A stretch of 36,377 nucleotides of DNA from Lachnospiraceae bacterium (GCA_030531435.1 JAUNNN010000023.1:1-36377); one strand, 5' to 3'. Positions 8,322 to 18,125 are shown, counted from the stretch's first letter. The notes: generated by a model not told the origin, from the sequence alone. Numbers and translations: made by a program.

Positions 8322-8667
8322 ATCTGATATATATAAAATTTGAAAGTTCTTCTCGGATCAGTCGATCCTGATACCCTGCTAGCTTTATAAAGAACAACAG
8401 TCCAAAGAAAATTAGCCCCATTAATACATTAATAACTGACACTGCTGAACTTTCGCTGATAAGATGTGCTATTAGTGTACCTACAAAAAGAACTCCAAAT
8501 GTTTCACACGCCTTCATGGCTGCTCCCACCGTTCTATCATCAATTGGTGGAATCTTACCTGGCATAAGTAATACGCCCTTAATAACCCTTCTTACATTGC
8601 GCACCATTTTCTTCCTCTTTTTGGCGCGTCTTCTCTCCACTTCTGTCATATACTCCCCTTCTGCCAT
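8320..8667 (-). CDS. Unknown small membrane protein (115 aa)
   Basis: I do not recognise this family. The N-terminal third is very basic (RRRAKKRKK at 12-20, then VRNVRRVIK). A short segment with PGKIPPIDDR (36-45) leads to two predicted membrane helices (about 55-70 and 77-96) and a charged tail. The positive N-terminus should stay in the cytoplasm, making a hairpin-type membrane protein. The start at 8667 has GGGGA about 6 bases upstream; an internal ATG at 8649 preceded by AAGGGGAG is an alternative. It follows a TetR regulator on the same strand after 165 bp holding a hairpin (8715-8740), and it ends in its own terminator. Confidence 0.7.
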   Translation of the reverse strand: MAEGEYMTEVERRRAKKRKKMVRNVRRVIKGVLLMPGKIPPIDDRTVGAAMKACETFGVLFVGTLIAHLISESSAVSVINVLMGLIFFGLLFFIKLAGYQDRLIREELSNFIYIR

Positions 8668-8703
8668 AAGTATTCCCCATTTTAGGCCCCTTCTTATGAC
8701 AAG

Positions 8704-8740
8704 ATCTGCCGGCCACCTCTAATAGATGGTTATTAGAGGT
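8704..8740 (-). repeat. Hairpin with a 12-mer shared with the 3.7-kb repeat element
   Basis: A perfect 10-bp inverted repeat, ACCTCTAATA (8715-8724) and TATTAGAGGT (8731-8740), has a 6-base loop. It directly abuts ATCTGCCGGCCA (8704-8715), which also occurs exactly at 3701-3712 and 3745-3756. It lies between a TetR gene and the 115-aa membrane protein gene. It could be an operator, a leader-RNA structure or a remnant of a mobile repeat; the sequence does not decide. Confidence 0.6.
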
Positions 8741-8832
8741 AGTCCATGCTATCCCCTTAGCTTTTAAGCAGATTTTATACTCCTTGCAATGTCCCACATT
8801 GCTTTATTTTAAATAATCGCTTATCTCCTGCC

Positions 8833-9399
8833 TCATTTCCCCTTGAGCTCGCTAAGCAACCCGAAGTAGGTTTCAGTAATAAGGCCCCTTATTTCCTTAT
8901 CACTAAGCCCAGATCTGTTGCTAACTACAAGAGTTGCAATCCCGTGTGTGATGAACCACACCGCCATAAAAAGTTCCTTCTTTTCTTTCGGCGATAAAGA
9001 TTCGGCTTCTGGAAGTGTATCAAGATATTCACTCACATCCCCTCGAAGGAGGAATTCTTTGATATCATCAGCCTGAAAATCTTCGATTGCTGCGATTAAT
9101 TTAAACAGATTTTTTTCTTTTTTGGCTATTTCTATATATGCAAGCCCAAGCGCTAAATATGCAGGGTCCTTCTTTCCCTTCTTTTTAAGCATATGTTCAG
9201 AGAAAAGATCAGCGCCAAGAAAGAATACATCTCTTTTAAGTGCATCCATGTTTTCATACACACGGAAAATAGGCTGTGTGGAACAATTAAGTCGTTCCGC
9301 AAGCTTTCTGGCAGTTACAGATTCGAAACCATTTTCCCTCGTCATTTCGAATGCCGTACTTAAAATCTTCTCTTTGGAAACCTTCACCTGAGGTGGCAT
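8833..9399 (-). CDS. TetR/AcrR family transcriptional regulator
   Basis: A 188-residue dimeric repressor. The N-terminal helix-turn-helix (about 8-55) reads as in the family: ILSTAFEMTRENGFESVTAR, then KLAERLNCSTQPIFRVYENM. The all-helical C-terminal half (60-188) should bind a ligand; it is not assignable to a specific subfamily by eye. AGGGG lies 6 bases before the start. It has its own consensus promoter, and the leader at about 9421-9437 contains a near-palindrome (TGTAATG-TAA-CATTGTA) that may be its own operator. The likely target is itself or the 115-aa membrane protein downstream. Confidence 0.88.
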   Translation of the reverse strand: MPPQVKVSKEKILSTAFEMTRENGFESVTARKLAERLNCSTQPIFRVYENMDALKRDVFFLGADLFSEHMLKKKGKKDPAYLALGLAYIEIAKKEKNLFKLIAAIEDFQADDIKEFLLRGDVSEYLDTLPEAESLSPKEKKELFMAVWFITHGIATLVVSNRSGLSDKEIRGLITETYFGLLSELKGK

Positions 9400-9482
9400 A
9401 ATAACCCCTAATCAATTAAATTACAATGTTACATTACATCGATATGCAACTACGTTATATATCTTTGTTATACACCGTTATT

Positions 9483-9511
9483 ATTGTATAAATCTTAGTA
9501 CAATGTGTCAA
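9483..9511 (-). promoter_or_regulatory. Promoter of the TetR gene
   Basis: TTGACA (9506-9511), 17 bases, TACAAT (9483-9488) on the minus strand. The leader is about 75 bases long and AT-rich. Confidence 0.8.
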
Positions 9512-9547
9512 TACTTTTTTATTCTTTTTTTCATAGATGTAATAAAA

Positions 9548-9578
9548 AAGAGGAACGTACATTATGTACATTCCTCTT
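9548..9578 (-). terminator. Terminator of the tig-to-CDF gene run
   Basis: The stem pairs AAGAGGAATGTAC with GTACGTTCCTCTT (one G-U or mismatch position), and TTTTTTATTAC follows on the minus strand. It lies just downstream of the CDF transporter stop at 9602. Confidence 0.88.
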
Positions 9579-9601
9579 ATAAAATCATATTCTATTTCTT
9601 G

Positions 9602-10768
9602 TTAAACCATAGGCCTGTCTATATCAATTACCGCATACAGATTACCTGGCAAAGCTTCAATCTTCTTTGATATTTCTTCCTTTGCTTCACTTTCTGTAAG
9701 CTTTACATAGTATGGAAGCACTACATCAAAAATAAGATTTGTATGTGTCTGACCCATAACCATTCTGAAATCATGTATTGTCATAGCTTCATCAACACTC
9801 TTAACTACAAGCTCTGTAAGGCGTTTCATTCGATTTGTGCTGTCATCATTTACCATTATTGGATCCATATGAATTACAGCAAAACATCCTAACACCTCAT
9901 GAAGCTTATGCTCAATATTATCTATTGTGTCATGAAGATCTAATATATTCCCTTCCGCTGAAACTTCTGCATGAAGAGAAATCATCATTCTACCTGCACC
10001 ATAGTCATGTACAATAAGGTCATGTACACCTTCTATTCCATCGTATGACATTACAAATTTTTCAATTTTTTCTACAAAATCTTTATCAGGAGCAGCACCA
10101 AGAAGTGGATTTATTGTATCCTTTGCTGACATCACTCCTGTATAGATAATAAAGCATCCAACTAAAAGTCCACCAAATCCATCAAGATTGAAGCCTGTAT
10201 ATTTGTAAATAAGCATACATACAAGAACGACAAATGTAGAAATTGAATCGCACAAACTGTCCATTGCAGTTGCACCCATTACAGCAGACTTAAATTTTAT
10301 GGATCCCATCTTGTTATAATAGAACATATAGAGCTTAACTAGAATTGAAATAATAAGAATAATTATACTTACCTTATTTACTGCGAGCTCCGCTGGATGA
10401 ACTATTTTCCTGATAGATGAAATGAATAGCTCTCCACCCATCATAATAATTACCATAGAAATAATTAATCCAGTGATGTATTCAAATCTACCATGTCCAA
10501 ATGGATGAGTTGGATCTGGTTTTTGTCCTGATAATTTAAACCCAACAAGACTTATTATAGAAGAGCCGCCATCTGATAGGTTATTAAGTGCATCTGCGAT
10601 TATAGCTACTGAACCACTTATCACTCCCGCAACAAGCTTAATGATAAATAGAAGAACATTAAGCCCTATTCCTACAGCGCCAAACAGCACACCATATTTA
10701 CGTCTTACCTCCTGTGCTGTTTCAGCGTATAAATCTTTCATAAATACTTTAGATAGAAATGTAATCAT
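9602..10768 (-). CDS. Cation diffusion facilitator transporter, Mn-CDF-like
   Basis: A 388-residue CDF protein with six membrane helices and a C-terminal cytoplasmic domain (about 215-388). The membrane metal site reads NxxxD in TM2 (N62 and D66 in ADALNNLSDGGSS) and DxxxD in TM5 (D170 and D174 in MDSLCDSIS), rather than the HxxxD of zinc exporters. That pattern is typical of the Mn2+ group such as MntE, so manganese export is a reasonable inference. HPFGHGRFEY (88-97) is the conserved TM2-TM3 loop. Its ATG overlaps the stop of the upstream AI-2E family gene (ATGA), indicating translational coupling, and GAGGGG lies 7 bases upstream. Confidence 0.9.
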   Translation of the reverse strand: MITFLSKVFMKDLYAETAQEVRRKYGVLFGAVGIGLNVLLFIIKLVAGVISGSVAIIADALNNLSDGGSSIISLVGFKLSGQKPDPTHPFGHGRFEYITGLIISMVIIMMGGELFISSIRKIVHPAELAVNKVSIIILIISILVKLYMFYYNKMGSIKFKSAVMGATAMDSLCDSISTFVVLVCMLIYKYTGFNLDGFGGLLVGCFIIYTGVMSAKDTINPLLGAAPDKDFVEKIEKFVMSYDGIEGVHDLIVHDYGAGRMMISLHAEVSAEGNILDLHDTIDNIEHKLHEVLGCFAVIHMDPIMVNDDSTNRMKRLTELVVKSVDEAMTIHDFRMVMGQTHTNLIFDVVLPYYVKLTESEAKEEISKKIEALPGNLYAVIDIDRPMV

Positions 10769-11928
10769 TTGAGCCCCTCATTCTTCAAATCTTCATCTGT
10801 GAATCTACGTAATCTTGTGAAATCCTTGGATAACATTTTTATACTCCATGTAAAGTTGCTGAACACCCCAGCCTTATATAAATTGTAAATAATCATACCA
10901 GCAGGAACGGCAAAAATAAGTCCCAATGCTCCTCCAAACTTATATCCTACATATAAAAGGAATAATGTTGGAATTGGTGGAAGCCCCATAGAATCACTTA
11001 ATAATTTTGGCTGAATAAGCTGTCTTACAAGCTGGCTTACACCCCATGTAATAAGTAATCCTACACCAAGCTTATAGTTTGAACCAAGGAACGCGATTAT
11101 TGCCCATGGACACATAACAGTTCCTGTGCCAAAAAATGGAAGGAAATCAAGCACTGCAATTAATAATGCAACAAGTGCCGCATAATCAACTCCCAGTATA
11201 GCAAGACCAATAAGAAGGATAATGTAAACAACTACCATTATTTTTAACTGTGCTGAAAAATATCCACCAACAGCTGTTTTCATAGAATTGGTAACTATTT
11301 TCCATCTATTTGACACACCTTCTGGCACTATTCTTTTAAATAAATTTGGAATATACTCACCGTCTGCTACAAACATGTATGAAGCAAGTATAGTCATAAT
11401 TATTGAAATAATGGCGTTAGGTACAGATGCTGCAATGTTTGTGTCATTTTCAAGATCTGTTGCTCTATTAATACTTGTTTCAATTCCTCCAGCAACAGCA
11501 TCTGAGACTGCTTTACCAATCTTTGCTGCCATTTCTCTATTGTTTGCAATCATATTATTAAAGAGATATTTGCCATCTGGAGTTTTAACATTTGTAATTG
11601 TATTCACCATGCTGTTCCACAAATTTGGCGCAATCTGCACAAATCCCGTTATTTCGTGGACAAGTTTGGCAATAGCTGCATAACAAATAAAGCCAATAAT
11701 CGCAAGTACTAATATAATTACTACTGCAGAACCCCATTTACGCTTAATTTTTATGTGTTTTTCTAAGAATCTTACGATTGGTTCTGCAATTAAAGCAACT
11801 ATAGCTGCAATGATAAATGGCATCATGAATCTAATGATTACCGGAAGACCCCATATGCAAAATGCTACAAGGGCAATCATTGTTGCTATATTAATTGATA
11901 TTTTCAAGTATTTCTTCGATATTTTCAT
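10765..11928 (-). CDS. AI-2E family / YtvI-like membrane transporter
   Basis: A 387-residue polytopic protein of the AI-2E (UPF0118) family. It has a hydrophobic N-terminal pair of helices, a long extracytoplasmic segment (about 90-165), and the family core VDYAALVALLIAVLDFLPFF (about 246-265) with the following GTGTVMCPWAI. The family includes AI-2 exporters, Na+/H+ antiporters and the sporulation protein YtvI; the substrate here is unknown. The assigned start overlaps the 3' end of engB by 38 bases and has only a weak upstream ribosome binding site, so initiation may depend on coupling to engB. It overlaps the CDF gene by 4 bases. Confidence 0.85.
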   Translation of the reverse strand: MKISKKYLKISINIATMIALVAFCIWGLPVIIRFMMPFIIAAIVALIAEPIVRFLEKHIKIKRKWGSAVVIILVLAIIGFICYAAIAKLVHEITGFVQIAPNLWNSMVNTITNVKTPDGKYLFNNMIANNREMAAKIGKAVSDAVAGGIETSINRATDLENDTNIAASVPNAIISIIMTILASYMFVADGEYIPNLFKRIVPEGVSNRWKIVTNSMKTAVGGYFSAQLKIMVVVYIILLIGLAILGVDYAALVALLIAVLDFLPFFGTGTVMCPWAIIAFLGSNYKLGVGLLITWGVSQLVRQLIQPKLLSDSMGLPPIPTLFLLYVGYKFGGALGLIFAVPAGMIIYNLYKAGVFSNFTWSIKMLSKDFTRLRRFTDEDLKNEGLK

Positions 11929-12493
11929 ATATTTCGTCTCTACCCTGTTTCGTTTCTGCAGAGAATGGTATTACTACTGTTTCCTTTTTAAGTCCAAGGC
12001 CTGTTCTTAAAATCTTAATCTGCTTGTCCTTTTGTGAACGGTTAATTTTATCCAGCTTTGTAGCTATAATAACCGGTTCAAAACCATTTGAACATATCCA
12101 ATCATACATAAGTTTATCATTTGCAGATGGCTCATGTCTAATATCAATCAACAAATATACCCGCTTTAACTGAGGAGAAGTGTGAAGGTATTTTTCAATC
12201 ATTTTTCCCCATTTTTCCTTCTCACTCTTTGAAACCTTTGCATAGCCATATCCTGGCAAATCAACAAAATATATTTCTTTATTTACGTTGTAATAGTTGA
12301 TTGTCTGTGTTTTTCCTGGCTGTGACGATGTTCTTGCAAGAGATTTTCTTTGCATCAAAGCGTTAATCAGTGATGATTTTCCAACATTACTTTTTCCTGC
12401 AAAGGCAATTTCTGGGAACTCTGTCTTAGGTAATTTACTTGTTATTCCGCATACTGTCTCAAGTTCTGCGCTTTTTATTACCTTCATACTCAT
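11891..12493 (-). CDS. engB: Ribosome biogenesis GTPase YsxC/YihA
   Basis: A 200-residue GTPase needed for 50S subunit assembly. Motifs: G1 AGKSNVGKSS (32-41), SSQPGKTQTINYY, G3 DLPGYGYAKV, G4 TKLDK and G5 FSAETKQG. ATG at 12493 overlaps the lon stop as ATGA. The order lon-engB is widespread in Firmicutes and supports the call. Confidence 0.97.
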   Translation of the reverse strand: MSMKVIKSAELETVCGITSKLPKTEFPEIAFAGKSNVGKSSLINALMQRKSLARTSSQPGKTQTINYYNVNKEIYFVDLPGYGYAKVSKSEKEKWGKMIEKYLHTSPQLKRVYLLIDIRHEPSANDKLMYDWICSNGFEPVIIATKLDKINRSQKDKQIKILRTGLGLKKETVVIPFSAETKQGRDEIYENIEEILENIN

Positions 12494-14856
12494 ACGATAG
12501 CCCTCTCTAACACTTCTTCCATTGTCTCTACAAATACTATTTCAAGACCATCTGTAATCTCTTTGTCGATTTCTTCAATGTCTGGTCTGTTCTTTATTGG
12601 GACAAGTACTGTTTTTACTCCAGCATTTTTAGCAGCAAGAGTTTTTTCCTTAAGTCCTCCTATTGGAAGCACACGACCTCTAAGTGTTATTTCTCCTGTC
12701 ATTGCAAGATCTGCTCTAACCTTCTTCTTTGTAATAGCTGAAAATACTGCAGTTGCCATAGTAATTCCTGCACTAGGGCCATCCTTTGGAACGGAACCCT
12801 GTGGAATATGAATATGGAAATCGTTCTTTTTAAAGAAATCGGCTGAAATACCATAATCTTTCGCAATAGACCTAATAAATGAAAGTCCTGCCTGTGCAGA
12901 TTCTTTCATAACATCTCCAAGTTGGCCTGTTAAAAGAATATCTCCCTTTCCAGGCATAACATTAACCTCTATCTGCAGAGTATCTCCACCAACCTGAGTC
13001 CAAGCAAGGCCTCTTACGATACCCACTTCATCTTTCTCATTTGCTGGGTCGTAATGATATTTTTCTATTCCCAGGAAATCAACTAAATTATTCTTAGTTA
13101 AAGTAACTTTTTTCTTTCCATCCTGAAGAATCATTCTTGCAGACTTTCTGCAAACTTCACCAATTCTTCTTTCAAGACCTCTTACACCTGCCTCTTTTGT
13201 GTAATGTCTAATTAATAATTCAAGTGCCTCGTCATCAAATTTAAGCTGACTTGCCTTTAAACCATTTGCCTTAAGCTGCTTCTTTATTAAGTGTTCCTTT
13301 GCAATATGGAACTTCTCATTTTCTGTATAGCTTGTAACCTCAATGATTTCCATTCTGTCCCTAAGTGGTCCTGGAATATTACCTATATCATTTGCAGTTG
13401 CAATAAATAATACCTCTGATAAATCAAGTGGAATCTCTACATAATGATCTCTAAATTTATCGTTCTGCTCATTATCTAACACTTCAAGGAGCGCTGATGA
13501 AGTATCTCCCTTATAATCAGAGCTTACTTTATCTATTTCATCAAGAAGCATAAGTGGATTTTTAACGCCACCCTGCTTAAGTCCATTTGCAATTCTTCCA
13601 GGCATAGCTCCTACATAAGTACGTCTATGACCTCTTATTTCAGCTTCATCTCTAACACCACCAAGAGATATTCTGACATATTTTTTATTAAGTGCTCTAG
13701 CTACTGATTTAGCAATACTTGTCTTACCAGTTCCTGGAGGTCCAACAAGACAAATAATTGGAGCATCCCCCTTTTCTGTAAGGCTTCTCACAGAAAGATA
13801 TTCAAGAACTCGTTCTTTAACCTTTTTAAGGCCATAATGATCTTCATCAAGAACCTTTTCTGCTCTGTCTATATTTTTATTATCTTTTGAAACCTTATCC
13901 CAAGGCATTTCAAGAAGAGTTTCTATATATATTCTCTGAACAGATGATTCAGATGAGTTATCTGGAACCTGCTCAAATCTTGAAATTTCTTTCTTGATTT
14001 TCTCTTTTACTTCATCTGTTGCCTTAAGCTTTTCAACTTCTTCTTTGAATCTATCTGCATCACTAATAGAAGAATCCTCTCCCAATTCCTTCTTTATAAA
14101 GCGCATCTGTTCTCTTAAGACATATTCTTTCTGATTCTTTTCAACCTTCGCACGAATACTGCTTGATAAATCCTGTCTAATTCTAGCTACTTCTATTTCT
14201 CTTGAAAGAATGGATGATAATATAGTAAATCTATCCCTAACATTTACAGCATTTAATAGTCTTTGTCTGTCAAACTGTGTAAATGGAAGATTTATTGCTA
14301 TATGGTCAAGAAGATCTGACATATCTTTTGCTTCAGCGAAATGTTTTTCGAGAGTCTTACCAATCTTAGGATTATTCTTCACATACTCAGAAAGCATATC
14401 CCTAAGCATTCTAACCATTGCTGTAAGCTCTGTTACATCAGAAAGCTTGTCTTCAATTTCTTCATCAGTTAATCCTTCTGGATTAATATTTCTATACGAT
14501 TCATCCTTTGAACATGGCTTTATCGTAGAAATAAAATATCCGTCAGTATCATCTATATCAAATAACTCTGCTCTCTGTAATCCCTCAACAAGAACTCTGA
14601 CAACCTTTCCAGGAAGCTTCATCATCTGCTTTATTTTTGAAATAGTTCCTATAGGATTAACATTATCAATTGTTATATCTGTATCGCCTGGATCATTCTG
14701 ACTTACTAAAAATAGCTGCTGCCCTTTTAGCATAGCTTTCTCAATTGCTTCAATTGATTCTTCTTTATCAATATCAAAATGCAAAATCATTCCAGGCATA
14801 ACTGTTATACCTGAAAGAGCAACCATAGGCATTTTCTTTTTCACTACTCTTGGCAT
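12490..14856 (-). CDS. lon: ATP-dependent protease Lon
   Basis: A 788-residue LonA protease. It contains the N-terminal substrate-binding domain (about 10-205, beginning MPMVALSGITVMPGMILHF), a coiled middle, and the AAA+ module with Walker A GPPGTGKTS and Walker B LMLLDEIDK. The C-terminal protease domain has the Ser-Lys dyad, Ser695 in PKDGPSAGITMAT and Lys738 in GGLKEKTLAAK. It degrades misfolded and regulatory proteins in the cytoplasm. GAGGAAA precedes the start. A GC-rich hairpin separates it from clpX, and no promoter is evident in the 66-bp gap, so it may depend on read-through. Confidence 0.98.
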   Translation of the reverse strand: MPRVVKKKMPMVALSGITVMPGMILHFDIDKEESIEAIEKAMLKGQQLFLVSQNDPGDTDITIDNVNPIGTISKIKQMMKLPGKVVRVLVEGLQRAELFDIDDTDGYFISTIKPCSKDESYRNINPEGLTDEEIEDKLSDVTELTAMVRMLRDMLSEYVKNNPKIGKTLEKHFAEAKDMSDLLDHIAINLPFTQFDRQRLLNAVNVRDRFTILSSILSREIEVARIRQDLSSSIRAKVEKNQKEYVLREQMRFIKKELGEDSSISDADRFKEEVEKLKATDEVKEKIKKEISRFEQVPDNSSESSVQRIYIETLLEMPWDKVSKDNKNIDRAEKVLDEDHYGLKKVKERVLEYLSVRSLTEKGDAPIICLVGPPGTGKTSIAKSVARALNKKYVRISLGGVRDEAEIRGHRRTYVGAMPGRIANGLKQGGVKNPLMLLDEIDKVSSDYKGDTSSALLEVLDNEQNDKFRDHYVEIPLDLSEVLFIATANDIGNIPGPLRDRMEIIEVTSYTENEKFHIAKEHLIKKQLKANGLKASQLKFDDEALELLIRHYTKEAGVRGLERRIGEVCRKSARMILQDGKKKVTLTKNNLVDFLGIEKYHYDPANEKDEVGIVRGLAWTQVGGDTLQIEVNVMPGKGDILLTGQLGDVMKESAQAGLSFIRSIAKDYGISADFFKKNDFHIHIPQGSVPKDGPSAGITMATAVFSAITKKKVRADLAMTGEITLRGRVLPIGGLKEKTLAAKNAGVKTVLVPIKNRPDIEEIDKEITDGLEIVFVETMEEVLERAIV

Positions 14857-14888
14857 ATTATTTCCTCGTCGTGATAACTATGAAAGAA

Positions 14889-14909
14889 GCGCCGCTATAA
14901 AAGCGGCGC
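14889..14909 (-). terminator. GC-rich hairpin between clpX and lon (partial terminator)
   Basis: GCGCCGCT (14889-14896) and AGCGGCGC (14902-14909) form a perfect 8-bp stem with a 5-base loop. The minus-strand continuation TTCTTTCATAG has only a weak U tract, so partial termination with read-through into lon is likely. Confidence 0.6.
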
Positions 14910-14922
14910 CACACTTACGTAA

Positions 14923-16209
14923 TTACTCAGCCTTCTTAAGAGGCTCATCTCTAAGGATTTCTGGCTCTTCATTTCCAAGCACTGACTCCTTAGTTATAAT
15001 GCATTCTTTGATAGAATCATCAGATGGAATCTCAAACATAAGATCATTCATAGTATTCTCAAGTATTGAACGAAGTCCTCTAGCACCTGTTTTTCTAACA
15101 TGTGCCTGATGAGCAATTTCCTTTAATGCTTCGTCATCAAACTTAAGCTTAACTCCATCTAAATCAAATAATGCTTCATACTGCTTTGTAATTGCATTCT
15201 TTGGTTCTGTTAACACTCTTACGAGTGCATCTTCATCAAGAGGCTCAAGCGATACATTTATTGGAACACGTCCAACAAATTCAGGAATAAGACCAAATTT
15301 TGTAAGGTCTTCTGGCTGAACCTTCTTTAACAGTTCGCCAATCTCTGCCTCTGTATTTGATTTGATTTCTGCATTGAAACCAATTGACTTCTTATCAAGT
15401 CGGTTCTCAACGATTTTATCTAAACCTTCAAATGCTCCGCCACAAATAAATAAAATATTTGTTGTATCAATCGGAATTAATTCCTGGTGAGGATGCTTAC
15501 GTCCGCCCTGTGGTGGAACTGAAGCATTCGTACCTTCAATTATTTTAAGGAGCGCCTGCTGTACGCCTTCTCCTGATACATCTCTTGTTATTGATACGTT
15601 CTCACTCTTCTTAGTGATTTTATCAATTTCATCAATATAGATGATTCCTGTCTGGGCTCTCTCTATATCGTAATCAGCTGCCTGAATAACCTTTAAAAGA
15701 ATATTCTCAACATCTTCACCGACATAACCTGCTTCTGTAAGAGCTGTTGCATCTGCAATAGCAAATGGAACATTAAGAATCTTTGCAAGTGTCTGTGCGA
15801 GAAGTGTTTTACCACAACCTGTTGGTCCAAGCATTAAAATATTACTTTTCTGGAGTTCAACATTTGTAACCCCATTTTTCTCTGCAAGTATTCTCTTATA
15901 ATGATTATACACCGCAACAGATAATACTTTCTTAGCTTCTTCCTGACCAATTACGCTTTCATCAAGAAATGCCTTTATTTCCTTAGGCTTTAAAAGATTG
16001 ATTTCGTCTTTTTTATTATTGTTGTTAAATCCAAAATCCTCTTCGCTTACGCCATCCTGTTCAAACTCTTCATCAATTATGTCCATGCATATTTCTACGC
16101 ATTCATCACAAATATAAGAGCCTTCAGGTCCTGCAATCAGCTTTCTAACATCTGACTGAGGTTTTCCGCAAAAAGAACATCTGATTTTGCTGTTATTCTT
16201 ACCTGACAT
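14923..16209 (-). CDS. clpX: ATP-dependent Clp protease ATP-binding subunit ClpX
   Basis: A 428-residue AAA+ unfoldase that feeds proteins into ClpP. The N-terminal C4 zinc-binding domain is present ([20 protein letters not shown], then [10 protein letters not shown], about 12-44). Walker A is [11 protein letters not shown] and Walker B is [10 protein letters not shown]. The RKHPHQE stretch corresponds to the RKH pore loop, and GRVP lies before sensor 2. It starts 2 bp after the clpP stop, so the two subunits are translated together. Confidence 0.98.
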   Translation of the reverse strand: MSGKNNSKIRCSFCGKPQSDVRKLIAGPEGSYICDECVEICMDIIDEEFEQDGVSEEDFGFNNNNKKDEINLLKPKEIKAFLDESVIGQEEAKKVLSVAVYNHYKRILAEKNGVTNVELQKSNILMLGPTGCGKTLLAQTLAKILNVPFAIADATALTEAGYVGEDVENILLKVIQAADYDIERAQTGIIYIDEIDKITKKSENVSITRDVSGEGVQQALLKIIEGTNASVPPQGGRKHPHQELIPIDTTNILFICGGAFEGLDKIVENRLDKKSIGFNAEIKSNTEAEIGELLKKVQPEDLTKFGLIPEFVGRVPINVSLEPLDEDALVRVLTEPKNAITKQYEALFDLDGVKLKFDDEALKEIAHQAHVRKTGARGLRSILENTMNDLMFEIPSDDSIKECIITKESVLGNEEPEILRDEPLKKAE

Positions 16210-16211
16210 TA

Positions 16212-16793
16212 CTACCTCGATGAAATAATCTTATCAATGAGGCCATACTCAAGTGCCTCTTCTGCAGTCTTCCAGTTATCACGCTCAGTATCAGCAGCAA
16301 TAACATCAATTGACTGTCCTGTATTAGCTGCAAGAATCGAATTAAGTCTTTCCTTTGTACGGAGAATCTGCTTAGCAGTAATTTCGATTTCTGTAGCCTG
16401 ACCCTTAGCACCACCTGATGGCTGATGAATCATAATCTCAGCATTTGGAAGTGCATATCTTTTTCCCTTTGTACCACCTGCAAGTAAGAATGCTCCCATT
16501 GAAGCAGCCATACCCATGCAGTATGTTGCAACATCACATTTTACGTAGTTCATTGTGTCGTAGATAGCAAAACCATCTGTAACTGAACCACCTGGACTGT
16601 TTATATAGAAATGAATATCTTTTTCTGGATCTTCAGCTTCAAGGAACATCATCTGAGCAACGATAAGTGCTGATGTTGTTGCATTAACTTCTTCTCCAAG
16701 GAAGATAATTCTTTCTTTTAATAATCTTGAGAAAATATCGTAAGATCTTTCTCCTCTGCTTGTCTGTTCAATGACATAAGGTACTAAACTCAT
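16212..16793 (-). CDS. clpP: ATP-dependent Clp protease proteolytic subunit
   Basis: A 193-residue serine protease forming the tetradecameric chamber. The triad is Ser98 (GMAASMGA), His123 (MIHQPSGG) and Asp172 (DTERDNW), identical in numbering to S. aureus Clp[14 protein letters not shown] (62-74) is the substrate-binding strand region. It sits between tig and clpX, 42 bp after tig, in the usual order. Confidence 0.98.
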   Translation of the reverse strand: MSLVPYVIEQTSRGERSYDIFSRLLKERIIFLGEEVNATTSALIVAQMMFLEAEDPEKDIHFYINSPGGSVTDGFAIYDTMNYVKCDVATYCMGMAASMGAFLLAGGTKGKRYALPNAEIMIHQPSGGAKGQATEIEITAKQILRTKERLNSILAANTGQSIDVIAADTERDNWKTAEEALEYGLIDKIISSR

Positions 16794-16835
16794 TTGTACT
16801 CCTCTCTGTCTCAGAATAAATAACGCTGTTATTTA

Positions 16836-18125
16836 TTATTTCTCTTTTGCATTTGAAACTACAAACTCAATTGCCTGCTGCATAGCGATATCCTTCATAA
16901 TCTGTTCTTTCTCATAATCGCCAAATGTAGCTTTAACCTTATCAAGTTCCATCTTGTAGTTTTCAGCCATCTTCTGAAGTTCCTTCTCGTAATCTTCTTC
17001 TGTTGGCTTAATATCTTCAGCCTTTACAACTGCCTCAAGACAAAGTGTTGACTGAATTCTCTTAAGTGCGCCTGGCTTCATCTGAGCCTTGAATGAATCC
17101 ATGTCCATTCCTGTGAACATGAAGTACTGCTCAAGTGAAAGACCCTGCTGTCTAAGTCTCATGCCATAATCGTTAACCATGTTCTCTGTCTCATAATCAA
17201 CCATAGCATCTGGAATTTCCATCTTAGCATCTGCGATGATAGCTTCGATAACCTTATCTTCCTTCTCGTTCTTAGCATCTGCTTCTTTCTTCTCTGCTAA
17301 GTTCTTCTTAACGTCTGCCTTGTACTCATCAAGTGTATCAAACTCTGAAACCTCTGAAGCAAACTCATCATCAAGTTCTGGAAGTTCCTTTTCCTTGATT
17401 TCATTTACTTTACATTTGAATACTGCAGCCTTACCAGCTAAGTTCTCTGCCTGGTAATCTTCTGGGAATGTAACGTTAACTTCTACGTCTTCACCAATCT
17501 TTGCACCAACAAGCTGCTCTTCGAATCCAGGAATGAATGCACCTGAACCAATTGTAAGTGGATAGTTCTCACCCTTACCACCTTCAAATGCTACGCCATC
17601 AACAAATCCTTCGAAATCAATTGATGTAATATCTCCATCTTTAACTGGTCTGTCTTCTACAGGAATTGTACGAGCGTTTCTTTCTCTTTCCTTTTCGATT
17701 TCGTTATTTACATCTTCATCTGTAACTTCTGTTTCAACCTTATCAATCTTTACGCCCTTATATTTACCAAGCTCAACTTCTGGCTTAAGAGCTACTGTTG
17801 CTGTATAGATAAATGGCTTACCAGCTTCACACTGTGTTACTTCAATCTGTGGACGTGAAACAACTTCGATTTCCTTGTTTGCTTCAAGTTCCTGACCATA
17901 TGTAGCATTAACTGTAATCTCAGCAGCCTCATCATAGAATACTTCCTTACCATACATCTTTTCGATCATCTGGCGAGGTACTTTACCCTTACGGAAACCA
18001 GGAATGCTGATTTTACCCTTCTGATTGTTATAAGCTGTAGTAACGTTCTTCTCGAACTCTTCGAATGCAACTTCGATTGTTAACTTAGCCATATTCTTTT
18101 CAAGCTTTTCTACCTGCATGCTCAT
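16836..18125 (-). CDS. tig: Trigger factor (ribosome-associated prolyl isomerase/chaperone)
   Basis: A 429-residue chaperone. The N-terminal ribosome-binding domain holds the signature PGFRKGKVPRQMIEKMYG (about 42-59). The FKBP-type PPIase domain lies at about 155-245 (VKDGDITSIDFEGFVDG, then IPGFEEQLVGAKIGE). The C-terminal helical chaperone arms follow. It docks by the ribosome exit tunnel and receives nascent chains. AGGAGG is 12 bases from the first ATG, a long spacing; the second ATG two codons later would be worse. It heads the tig-clpP-clpX-lon-engB run behind its own promoter. Confidence 0.97.
   Translation of the reverse strand: MSMQVEKLEKNMAKLTIEVAFEEFEKNVTTAYNNQKGKISIPGFRKGKVPRQMIEKMYGKEVFYDEAAEITVNATYGQELEANKEIEVVSRPQIEVTQCEAGKPFIYTATVALKPEVELGKYKGVKIDKVETEVTDEDVNNEIEKERERNARTIPVEDRPVKDGDITSIDFEGFVDGVAFEGGKGENYPLTIGSGAFIPGFEEQLVGAKIGEDVEVNVTFPEDYQAENLAGKAAVFKCKVNEIKEKELPELDDEFASEVSEFDTLDEYKADVKKNLAEKKEADAKNEKEDKVIEAIIADAKMEIPDAMVDYETENMVNDYGMRLRQQGLSLEQYFMFTGMDMDSFKAQMKPGALKRIQSTLCLEAVVKAEDIKPTEEDYEKELQKMAENYKMELDKVKATFGDYEKEQIMKDIAMQQAIEFVVSNAKEK

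Noticed and set aside
8579..8797. Open frame of 72 codons on the minus strand across the leader of the 115-aa gene
   Set aside because: It starts at a GTG without a ribosome binding site, overlaps the real gene in another frame and spans a perfect hairpin.
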